This document shows, in pieces, positions 1-5,189 of a stretch of 5,189 nucleotides of DNA (position 1 is its first letter; each line of letters begins with the position of its first letter). Under the pieces are notes generated by a model. That model ran no database searches and had not been told where the DNA came from. It saw only the letters and a list, made by a program, of their open reading frames with translations. This DNA comes from an uncultured Anaerosacchariphilus sp. (GTDB taxonomy: Bacteria; Bacillota; Clostridia; Lachnospirales; Lachnospiraceae): contig CAKRTY010000132.1 in the NCBI GenBank assembly GCA_934402125.1, forward strand, positions 1 to 5,189. The letters run 5' to 3'. Both the position numbers and the translations under genes were made by a program.

Positions 1-102
1 CTCATAATCTTCAAAACACTTCGACATAAAGTCGTCATCCAACAGACGAAATCCCCGAATCCGCTGCAAATCCTCCTGCAGATATTTTTCTTTGCTATCC
101 AT
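1..102 (-). CDS. N-terminal fragment of a probable PD-(D/E)XK / Rpn-type nuclease or transposase-related protein
   Basis: The first 34 codons run off the left edge, so only the N-terminus is visible. The start is the ATG at 102..100, chosen because AAGGAG (108..113) sits 5 bases upstream. An ATG at 106 in another frame meets a stop after three codons. The residues around 17-30 read GFRLLDDDFMSKCF. I recall the pattern F-R-L-x-D-D-D-F-M-x-x-C-F from the N-terminus of Lachnospiraceae proteins annotated as PD-(D/E)XK nuclease family transposases (Rpn-like, recombination-promoting nuclease). The catalytic D/E-x-K residues would lie beyond the window, so activity cannot be judged. The gene has its own promoter and is separated by 86 bases from the methyltransferase stop, so it is probably not part of that operon. 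The short length is the main limit on this call. Confidence 0.6.
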   Translation of the reverse strand, partial: MDSKEKYLQEDLQRIRGFRLLDDDFMSKCFEDYE

Positions 103-107
103 ACATG

Positions 108-113
108 CTCCTT
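108..113 (-). promoter_or_regulatory. Ribosome binding site of the left-edge gene
   Basis: The minus strand reads AAGGAG with a 5-base spacer before the ATG at 102. It is a near-consensus Shine-Dalgarno site and is what fixes the start of this short fragment. Confidence 0.75.
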
Positions 114-147
114 TTCACCTGTTGTAATTGCTATAATGTTCATTAGT

Positions 148-177
148 ATTATACCATAATTCCTCTTGCAACTGCAA
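148..177 (-). promoter_or_regulatory. Extended -10 promoter for the left-edge gene
   Basis: On the minus strand, a perfect TATAAT (148..153) is preceded by TGG (154..156), making an extended -10 element of form TGnTATAAT. A poor -35 candidate, TTGCAG (172..177), lies 18 bases upstream; a weak -35 is usual when an extended -10 is present. Transcription would begin near 141, giving a leader of about 40 bases before the ATG at 102. The -35 candidate lies inside inverted repeats that could serve as an operator. Confidence 0.65.
166..177. promoter_or_regulatory. Possible operator: TTGCA-AC-TGCAA palindrome
   Basis: A short inverted repeat with 5-base arms and a 2-base centre lies directly upstream of and overlapping the -35 candidate of the left-edge gene. 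It shares the TTGCAG core with the longer 172..210 repeat, giving three related half-sites in 45 bases. This placement suits a repressor site, but such a short palindrome can arise by chance. Confidence 0.3.
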
Positions 178-210
178 TATCCGTTTTTTCAGTCACTTTT
201 TATATTGCAG
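172..210. repeat. 9-bp perfect inverted repeat across the methyltransferase stop
   Basis: CTGCAATAT (172..180) and ATATTGCAG (202..210) are perfect inverted copies with a 21-base spacer. The right arm lies in the last codons of the methyltransferase gene, and the left arm overlaps the -35 region of the next gene. No T-run follows the stem on the minus strand, so it does not look like an intrinsic terminator. It could be a protein-binding site, a weak 3' RNA hairpin or chance. Confidence 0.5.
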
Positions 211-1268
211 ACTTCACAAATCCCCGCCATCACATACTCCGCGCAGGGCAGAGCAATGGAATTACCCAGGGCCCGGTACCGGGCGCTGTCGCTGATCGTC
301 TCTCCTTCGCACCCGTAGGCCGTCCAGTGATCCGGCAGTCCTTGCAGGCGCTCACATTCCAGCGGAGTCAGGTATCGGATACCTCCCTCTTTTCTCCAGT
401 CTTCTCCTTCATACCAGAAGCTGAAGCTATTTGCGCTGCTGGCAAGAAGTGTGGGAAAAGGCTCATCTGGCCGTCCAAAGCTGGCAAGGAACTTGGCTTC
501 GTCTTTTTCTTTGACCGCTCCACGCATTTGCCGCTCCTGCATGGGAAGAATGACGGGTATGCGCCGCCCTGCTTTTTCAGAAAATATTCCACTTTCTCCG
601 GCGGACGGCAGCCCAGACTGGCCGCATACCTTAGAATCCGGGAACACTGGGCGGCACTTAAATAATACCTGGGCGCTACGCTTTCCTCTAAAATCCGCCA
701 CAAGGAATATCCGTTTTCTTCGCTGCTGGAGCCTAGGGCTTCCCCAATACTGGGCGTCCAGGAGCCGCCAACTGATATCACTTTCGCCCCCTCGCACCAT
801 ACCGGCGCTGGCCCAGTGTTCAGAAGGAGGCATTGGAACCGGGCAGCCTGCGAACGCTTCCAGCACGGCTCTAAAATCCATCCTGTCTCCCGATGAAAAA
901 GCTCCCATGACGTTTTCCCAAACAGCGAAAGCTGGATATATGCCATTGGTTGCATCCCTCATTTCTTTGATAATGCGAATGGCCTCGTAAAACAGGCCTG
1001 ACTTTTTCCCGGCCAGTCCCTCCCTGTCCCCTGCCGTAGACAGGTTCTGGCAGGGAGAGCCGAAGGTGAGGATATCCACCGGCTCCAATTCCGCACCGTT
1101 TAGTTTCATGATATCCCCCAGATGCTCCATCTCCGGGAAATGCCGTCTGGTGATGGACACCGGGGCTTTCTCAATTTCGCTGGCCCACATCGGTGTGATA
1201 CCACACTTCACCGCTGCCAACGGAAAGACCCCGATCCCATCAAACAGGCTGCCGAGCTTTAACGGCAT
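189..1268 (-). CDS. DNA (cytosine-5-)-methyltransferase
   Basis: This 359-residue enzyme should transfer a methyl group from S-adenosylmethionine to C5 of cytosine at a specific DNA site. The conserved motifs are present in order: motif I (LFDGIGVF, residues 8-15; the usual second Gly is Val), motif IV with the catalytic Cys (GSPCQNLS, 70-77; the usual Asp after PCQ is Asn), motif VI ENV (118-120), motif VIII QRRKR (182-186), motif IX-like RYLTPLECERLQGLPD (298-313), and motif X with ALGNSIALP (333-341). The variable stretch between VIII and IX (about 190-297) should carry the target recognition domain; its sequence specificity cannot be read. Length fits a complete small phage or element type enzyme. 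The start has GGAGG (1275..1279) 6 bases upstream and overlaps the end of the SpoVG-like gene by 10 bases. No restriction endonuclease is visible beside it, so it may be a solitary or anti-restriction methylase. A second frame is nested within it. Confidence 0.95.
   Translation of the reverse strand: MPLKLGSLFDGIGVFPLAAVKCGITPMWASEIEKAPVSITRRHFPEMEHLGDIMKLNGAELEPVDILTFGSPCQNLSTAGDREGLAGKKSGLFYEAIRIIKEMRDATNGIYPAFAVWENVMGAFSSGDRMDFRAVLEAFAGCPVPMPPSEHWASAGMVRGGESDISWRLLDAQYWGSPRLQQRRKRIFLVADFRGKRSAQVLFKCRPVFPDSKVCGQSGLPSAGESGIFSEKAGRRIPVILPMQERQMRGAVKEKDEAKFLASFGRPDEPFPTLLASSANSFSFWYEGEDWRKEGGIRYLTPLECERLQGLPDHWTAYGCEGETISDSARYRALGNSIALPCAEYVMAGICEVCNIKSD
368..955 (-). CDS. Putative nested gene inside the methyltransferase gene (+1 frame, same strand)
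   Basis: A 195-codon frame (192 if the preferred ATG at 946 is used) lies wholly within methyltransferase codons 105-300, shifted by +1. Translating by eye, I count 12 stops in the third minus-strand frame over the same span. An in-frame TGA at 961..959 bounds it upstream, and GAGGG (956..960) lies 9 bases before the ATG at 946. The product begins MAYIQLSLFGKT. It has a central segment with WTPSIGEA (66-73) and ILEESVAPRYYLS (88-100), then C104, ILR (107-109), A111, G115, PP (118-119) and FLKKQ (125-129), and a Lys-rich tail. I recall hypothetical proteins from gut phages and elements with closely similar segments (pattern YYLSxxACxGILRRA..RGK.LP..L..AL..Q), also next to C5 methyltransferases. 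Function is unknown. Part of the similarity could be forced by conservation of the methyltransferase frame. Confidence 0.55.
   Translation of the reverse strand: MQPMAYIQLSLFGKTSWELFHRETGWILEPCWKRSQAARFQCLLLNTGPAPVWCEGAKVISVGGSWTPSIGEALGSSSEENGYSLWRILEESVAPRYYLSAAQCSRILRYAASLGCRPPEKVEYFLKKQGGAYPSFFPCRSGKCVERSKKKTKPSSLPALDGQMSLFPHFLPAAQIASASGMKEKTGEKREVSDT
956..960 (-). promoter_or_regulatory. Candidate ribosome binding site of the nested gene
   Basis: GAGGG on the minus strand is 9 bases from the ATG at 946 but directly abuts the ATG at 955, so it favours 946 as the true start. It is built from the methyltransferase codons for Met103-Arg104 plus the first base of the next codon. The preceding TGA in the nested frame (961..959) overlaps it. 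Confidence 0.4.
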
Positions 1269-1627
1269 CCACGGCCTCCAGAGGTGTTCGCTCTGTTGTA
1301 GTTATTTTTCTGTTCCTGCTCTCTTCCCTGTCCCAGTTTCGTCTTTGTCTGGTTCCGATATTCCGCCAGGATATCCCCGTAAAGCTGCTCCCGGAACTCC
1401 TTGGTCACCGGATAGCAGATGTCCTGATACTGGGGCTGGTTCTTTTCATCAACCCGGCGGGTCTTGTAATTTGGCATACTGATAAAAGGTTCCCCGGTCG
1501 CGCGATTTTCCAAAATCGCGATATTACATACCTTAAAAGCTCCTTCAAAGGTCACGCTTGCGTAAGCCCTGACTGCACTCTCCGGATTCGTTGTTCTTAC
1601 CTCATTTACCTGTACTGTATAATTCAT
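1259..1627 (-). CDS. SpoVG family protein (element-borne)
   Basis: This 122-residue protein resembles SpoVG, a small nucleic-acid-binding regulator first known from sporulation and septation in Bacillus. The family core is visible at residues 21-74: [20 protein letters not shown], then GEPFISMP (45-52), a Lys/Arg patch (KTRR, 55-58) and QDICYPV (68-74), followed by the helical [12 protein letters not shown] (79-90). These match the SpoVG pattern A.ASVTFD.AFVVH.IRVIE...LFVAMPS and FRDIAHPI. It is longer than chromosomal SpoVG (about 85-100 residues) because of extra residues in the basic loop (58-67) and a hydrophilic, probably disordered Gln/Asn/Gly-rich tail (91-122). The ATG overlaps the helicase stop as ATGA, and AGAGAGG lies 5 bases upstream. 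The tail codons carry the ribosome binding site of the methyltransferase. SpoVG-like genes recur beside large helicases in Clostridial integrative elements; the role there is not established. Confidence 0.85.
   Translation of the reverse strand: MNYTVQVNEVRTTNPESAVRAYASVTFEGAFKVCNIAILENRATGEPFISMPNYKTRRVDEKNQPQYQDICYPVTKEFREQLYGDILAEYRNQTKTKLGQGREQEQKNNYNRANTSGGRGCR
1275..1279 (-). promoter_or_regulatory. Ribosome binding site of the methyltransferase
   Basis: GGAGG on the minus strand is 6 bases before the ATG at 1268 and lies inside the SpoVG-like coding sequence. It confirms the methyltransferase start and the 10-base overlap of the two genes. Confidence 0.8.
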
Positions 1628-4600
1628 ATGGTCCTCTCTTTCTGTACGTTCTCGTACTCCTTGTCTTCTGTTATGATTTCTGTTTCTTCTTTTCTATTTT
1701 CCAGATCCAGCAGGCTGTTCAGCTCTTCCTGCCGCTTTACTGCCGCCCGATATGCATCTTCCTGTGGAAAAGGCTTCCCATAAAGCTCCCGGCTTTTCTC
1801 CATCTCCCTTTCGCACTCTGTCTTCTCTTCCAGATATCGGGTCTTAATGAGACTCATTTCCTTTATTCGATTATCCAGCCTGCTGATATTTCCAACGTCA
1901 CTTTTGGATAACTCTATTCGATAGATAGCTGCGCCTTTCAGTATCACCTCTTTTTCATCACCGATCCCCTTTTCCAAAAACAATGAAAACCCGCGATACT
2001 CGCCTATTTTTTCCCCATCATCACTAAGGGCTGCCGCGTCAAGCAACGCCTTTCCTGCCTCTTCCCTTTCCTTGTAATACTCGCCCCGGATAAGGATCCG
2101 GAACTCTGTACCTTCTGTTTTCAGAACTGTAGCCGCATCCTCTGTGGCTGCCTTTATCTTCTCTTCCAGCTTTTTCAACTCCTTCGGTCCCCGCACCAGA
2201 AGCTGATCCTGCATGGTATACTGCTGGTTTTGATATGCCGCCTTCAGTACACGGAGCTTCTGTACCTCGTTGTCCACTTCCATTTTTTCACGAATCAGGG
2301 GATTGCCGGTGGCGATGGCCTTGATCTCCGCGTAGGACAGAACTTTTTCGTCAATATCCTCACAGGTTCTGCCCACTGCCTGGTTCGTCATGACCTGGCT
2401 GATAAAGCGCTGCTTATTCTCGATCAGGGACCAGTTATATGCGTCAAAGGTCTCCTTCGTCACATACCGATAGACCGCTACTTCTTTATTCTCGTTGCCC
2501 TGGCGCAGTCCCCTGCCGTCCCGCTGTTCGATCTCGTCCGGCCTCCACGGACAATCCACATGGTGAATGGCTACGATATGGCGCTGTACATTGACGCCGA
2601 CGCCGCATTTTTCCGTAGAGCCAATCAGGATACGCCGCTTGCCGCTGCGCATCTCCCGGAACAACGCCGCGCGCTGCTTATCTGTCTTGGCGTCATGGAT
2701 AAACGCAATCTCTTCCTCCGGGATTCCTTGTTCCATCAGCTCGTCCTTGATATAATGGTAGACGTCGAACTCCTTGCCTCCCGGCGTACCGATATCCGAA
2801 AAAATAAGCTGGCAGCCTATCCGGCCATCAGCTTCTGCTTTCTTATATTCATAGAATACATTTTCTACCACCTTATTCAGTTTTCCATCCGGATTGTTGG
2901 GCGCATCCGCACGCAGCAGACGCGCGTCTGTTCCCAGAAGTCTTGCCTCATGGGTGATTTTCAGGAAATTGTCCTCGTTCGGTGACACTGCCCCGTTTCG
3001 GATGCGATCTGCCCGTTCTACCATTTCCTGCATGAGATCTTTTACATAGAAATCCGGCTCCGTTTCCACGATAATGGCTTTTCCGCCCCGCAGCTTCGGT
3101 ATATTTAAGTTTAACATCTCCGCTGTCTGCACGTCCGCCACCTCCCGGAACATGCTCATAAGCTCCGGCAGATTCACGAAACGGTTAAAGCGGCTTTTAA
3201 ACCGGAAGCCGCTTCCTTCCACGGTCAGTTCCAGCGCCGTGGTCACCTCTCCGAAATTGGCGGCCCAGGAATCAAAATGGCTTAGCCCCATCTGCTCCAG
3301 TGTCTCTTTTTGCAGGTAAGTCTGCATCACATACATCTCGCACATGGTGTTACTGATGGGCGTTCCGGTGGCAAACACGATTCCCCGGGAGCCGTTCAGC
3401 TCTGTCAGGTACTGGCACTTCAACTCCATGTCCGTACATTTTTTTGCGCCATTTGCTGTGATACCGGACACCCTGCTCATTTTGGAAAAGATGGCCATAT
3501 TTTTATAAAAATGCGCTTCATCGACCATAATACTGTCAATGCCAAGTTCTTCAAAGTAAACCAGATCATCCTTCCGCCGCTCGTCCGCAAGCATGGACAA
3601 CTGTGTTTCCAGCCGCTTCTTCTGCGCTTCCATCTGCTTAATCGTCCAGCGTTCCCCATTTTTCATTTTTTCCTCTCCAATAGCCTCCTGGAGCTCTTCC
3701 ACCTTGTCACTGAGCAGCTGTTCCCTGCGCTCCGGCGAAATCTGGATTTTCTCGAACTGCGAATGGGACATGATAATACAGTCGTAGTCCCCGGTCGCGA
3801 TTCTGCTGATGAACTGCTGGCGTCTGCTTTTCTCAAAATCCCGTTCCGTGGCAATCAGGATATTTGCGGACGGATACAGGCGAAGGAACTCACTGGCCGT
3901 CTGCATAATGACGCTTTTAGGTACTACCATAGCGGTTTTATGGGCAATTCCAAGTCTTTTCTGCTCCTTACAGGCCGCTACCATTTCGAAGGTCTTCCCA
4001 GCCCCCACGCAATGGGCAAGTAGGGTATTTCCCCCGAAAAGAATACGTGCTACCGCGTTTTTCTGGTGTGGGAGCAGCTCGATCTCCGGGTTCATGCCCG
4101 GAAATTGCAGGTATGAACCATCGTATTCCCTCAGACGGATACAGTTAAAGGTTTCATTATAATACCGTTCGTATTTCTGCCGACGCTCCGGGTCCCGAAA
4201 AATCCATTCCCGAAAGGCCTCCTGAATCTGGTTCTGCTTTTCCCGGGCAAGCATGGTTTCCACCTTGTTCACCACATACCGGTACTTTCCTCCGCCCAGC
4301 TCTTCCCGGTCATTGACCACGACGGTCCGCAGATTTAACGTCGCTTCTACGATAGAATAGGCGTCCATCCGCTCGGTACCGTAGTTCTTTTTCACCAGCA
4401 CGCCGGAACTGTGCATGGACTTATTCAGGATGTGATATTCCATATTGTAGCGGTTCAGTTGGATCCGTATTTCATATCTTCCGTCCCAGTTTCCTCTCTG
4501 GTACCGATACGGGGTATCCAGAAGCTCATACAGGAAGGCCTCATAGTCTTCTATATCGATCCACGTCGTACCGAGCCGCACATTGATATCCGCTGCTGAA

Positions 4601-5189
4601 ATATATTCCGGCTGCACCAGCTCAAGGGCTTCTACATTGGCCCGGAACTGCTCCGGATTCTTCTTTGCTGCCTCCTGGGCGATTTTCAGCTTATTCCGGA
4701 CATTGCCTGACAAATATTCCCCGGCCATCTCCCAGCCGTTCCACGGACTCTGCGCGTGATAGCGTTCCGGGTTCAGATAAATAATGCCTTTTAGCTCCTC
4801 TGCAATGGCACTAAGAGACAGCTCTTTCTTCTCCGCCTCCGTAAATGCAATTTCTTCCGGCTGCTGACCGGTGACCTCCGCCACCTCTTTCTGGTATTTC
4901 AGTAAATCCGGCTGATAAAGTCCATACATAAATTCCAGATCCACGTAGCCTCGCTCATTCATGGAGATATACAAGGCTTCGGTGGCCGTATCCACGTGCT
5001 CCACCCGCACATCCGGTTTGATGGTCTGCTTATAAAAAATATCTGCCTTTTTGACAGCCCCGTTTTCTTCCACACATTCCAGCGAACACAAGAGCGGATA
5101 ATCCGCGTCATCCCGGAAGACACGGCCATTCTCTGTGCCCGTCAGATACCCATACGTTTCCACATACACATCGTAGATCTGATTTAGCT
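1624..5189 (-). CDS. Large SNF2-like DEAD/DEAH-box helicase, C-terminal part (5' end outside the window)
   Basis: The frame is open through the right edge. A GTG at 5169 begins a 1181-codon count but has no Shine-Dalgarno site, and six more sense codons precede it, so it is an internal codon. Numbering from that GTG, the ATPase shows HQKNAV (368-373), Walker A VGAGKT (388-393), DEAH (550-553), motif [11 protein letters not shown] (600-607), motif IV-like [10 protein letters not shown] (787-796), [10 protein letters not shown] (851-860) and motif [14 protein letters not shown] (881-892). A charged, probably coiled-coil insert (about 480-535) precedes DEAH, and a second coiled region lies near 960-1010. 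The end has the typical [14 protein letters not shown] and ELNSLLDLE segments (1131-1157). The family consists of giant proteins, often over 2000 residues, that join an N6-adenine methylase to this helicase in integrative elements and large phages. Phage P1 DarB, an antirestriction protein, has a comparable methylase-helicase layout. An antirestriction or DNA-processing role here is inference. No motif is damaged. Confidence 0.9.
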   Translation of the reverse strand, partial: LNQIYDVYVETYGYLTGTENGRVFRDDADYPLLCSLECVEENGAVKKADIFYKQTIKPDVRVEHVDTATEALYISMNERGYVDLEFMYGLYQPDLLKYQKEVAEVTGQQPEEIAFTEAEKKELSLSAIAEELKGIIYLNPERYHAQSPWNGWEMAGEYLSGNVRNKLKIAQEAAKKNPEQFRANVEALELVQPEYISAADINVRLGTTWIDIEDYEAFLYELLDTPYRYQRGNWDGRYEIRIQLNRYNMEYHILNKSMHSSGVLVKKNYGTERMDAYSIVEATLNLRTVVVNDREELGGGKYRYVVNKVETMLAREKQNQIQEAFREWIFRDPERRQKYERYYNETFNCIRLREYDGSYLQFPGMNPEIELLPHQKNAVARILFGGNTLLAHCVGAGKTFEMVAACKEQKRLGIAHKTAMVVPKSVIMQTASEFLRLYPSANILIATERDFEKSRRQQFISRIATGDYDCIIMSHSQFEKIQISPERREQLLSDKVEELQEAIGEEKMKNGERWTIKQMEAQKKRLETQLSMLADERRKDDLVYFEELGIDSIMVDEAHFYKNMAIFSKMSRVSGITANGAKKCTDMELKCQYLTELNGSRGIVFATGTPISNTMCEMYVMQTYLQKETLEQMGLSHFDSWAANFGEVTTALELTVEGSGFRFKSRFNRFVNLPELMSMFREVADVQTAEMLNLNIPKLRGGKAIIVETEPDFYVKDLMQEMVERADRIRNGAVSPNEDNFLKITHEARLLGTDARLLRADAPNNPDGKLNKVVENVFYEYKKAEADGRIGCQLIFSDIGTPGGKEFDVYHYIKDELMEQGIPEEEIAFIHDAKTDKQRAALFREMRSGKRRILIGSTEKCGVGVNVQRHIVAIHHVDCPWRPDEIEQRDGRGLRQGNENKEVAVYRYVTKETFDAYNWSLIENKQRFISQVMTNQAVGRTCEDIDEKVLSYAEIKAIATGNPLIREKMEVDNEVQKLRVLKAAYQNQQYTMQDQLLVRGPKELKKLEEKIKAATEDAATVLKTEGTEFRILIRGEYYKEREEAGKALLDAAALSDDGEKIGEYRGFSLFLEKGIGDEKEVILKGAAIYRIELSKSDVGNISRLDNRIKEMSLIKTRYLEEKTECEREMEKSRELYGKPFPQEDAYRAAVKRQEELNSLLDLENRKEETEIITEDKEYENVQKERTI
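1633..1639 (-). promoter_or_regulatory. Ribosome binding site of the SpoVG-like gene
   Basis: AGAGAGG on the minus strand lies 5 bases before the ATG at 1627, within the last helicase codons. It supports reinitiation or coupled translation at the ATGA junction. Confidence 0.7.
1644..1657 (-). repeat. Small perfect hairpin upstream of the SpoVG-like gene
   Basis: GTACG and CGTAC arms enclose a 4-base loop (AGAA on the minus strand), 4 bases upstream of the SpoVG-like Shine-Dalgarno site and inside the last helicase codons. A 5-bp stem is weak; it might tune initiation or be chance. Confidence 0.25.

Larger units (their letters stand above)
189..5189 (-). mobile_element. Part of a probable integrative conjugative element or phage-like element (operon, no ends seen)
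   Basis: The giant helicase, SpoVG-like gene and C5 methyltransferase form a compact operon with overlaps of 4 and 10 bases. From family knowledge, this combination is a recurring cargo of Clostridial integrative elements and large phages. No integrase, relaxase, attachment site or terminal repeat lies in the window, so the element type and its limits remain open. Confidence 0.5.

Noticed and set aside
172..210. Intrinsic terminator after the methyltransferase gene
   Set aside because: The inverted repeat has an A/T-rich stem, a 21-base loop and no following T-run on the minus strand.
327..665. A 112-codon plus-strand open frame
   Set aside because: It lies in exact antisense register with the methyltransferase codons and has no recognisable domain.
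451..990. A 179-codon plus-strand open frame opposite the methyltransferase and nested gene
   Set aside because: The product is Ser/Arg/Pro-rich with no family resemblance, which is typical of an antisense shadow. Unlike the same-strand nested frame, it resembles nothing I know.
1591..1911. A 106-codon plus-strand frame rich in Leu and Phe that looks membrane-like
   Set aside because: It is antisense to the Glu/Lys-rich helicase C-terminus; reverse complements of Lys/Glu codons give Phe/Leu/Ser, so the hydrophobicity is an artefact.
2230..2985. A 251-codon plus-strand open frame opposite the helicase
   Set aside because: Its codons are in exact register with the helicase codons on the other strand, where it stays open only because the helicase rarely uses TTA, CTA or TCA codons. 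It shows no domain, and it lies over the strongly conserved helicase C-terminal motifs.
3310..4023. A 237-codon plus-strand open frame opposite the helicase
   Set aside because: Same exact-register shadow as above; the product is rich in His, Phe and Leu without recognisable motifs and lies over Walker A and DEAH coding sequence.
5167..5169. GTG at 5169 as the helicase start
   Set aside because: No Shine-Dalgarno site precedes it, the frame is open to the edge, and the upstream codons (LNQIYD) continue the family's usual sequence before this point.

Overview
The window looks like part of a mobile or phage-derived accessory region from a Firmicute of class Clostridia, probably Lachnospiraceae. 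I base this on the gene families, clear Shine-Dalgarno sites, Gram-positive promoter signals and a base composition that looks near half G+C by eye. I ran no database searches, so family names rest on motifs read by eye and on remembered family consensus sequences.

Every supported gene lies on the minus strand, so the window is read from right to left. From 5189 to 1624 runs the C-terminal part of a very large SNF2-like DEAD/DEAH helicase. Its reading frame is open through the right edge, so its start, and the N6-adenine methylase half usual in this family, lie outside the window. Its stop overlaps the start of a SpoVG-like gene (1259..1627) in an ATGA junction. The end of that gene overlaps by 10 bases the start of a complete cytosine-C5 DNA methyltransferase (189..1268). 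The three genes form one tightly packed, probably translationally coupled operon of a kind common in integrative conjugative elements and large phages of gut Clostridia.

The most notable feature is a second open frame nested inside the methyltransferase gene on the same strand, in the +1 frame (368..955, best start 946). It stays open for 195 codons where the remaining frame of that strand has 12 stops. It has a usable ribosome binding site. Its product resembles a small protein family I recall from gut phage and element genomes, with a core of pattern YYLS..x.C..ILR.A...G..PP..V...L..Q. It also carries two pentapeptides, QLSLF and QMSLF, that match the bacterial sliding-clamp-binding consensus. 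It may be a real overlapping gene that shares the methyltransferase's specificity region.

Left of the operon, an 86-base gap (103..188) holds an extended -10 promoter and inverted repeats. The gap leads to the first 34 codons of another minus-strand gene, probably a Rpn/PD-(D/E)XK-type nuclease or transposase relative, cut by the left edge. The window holds no tRNA, rRNA, CRISPR array or complete insertion sequence that I can see, and no stretch over 300 bases lacks a gene.
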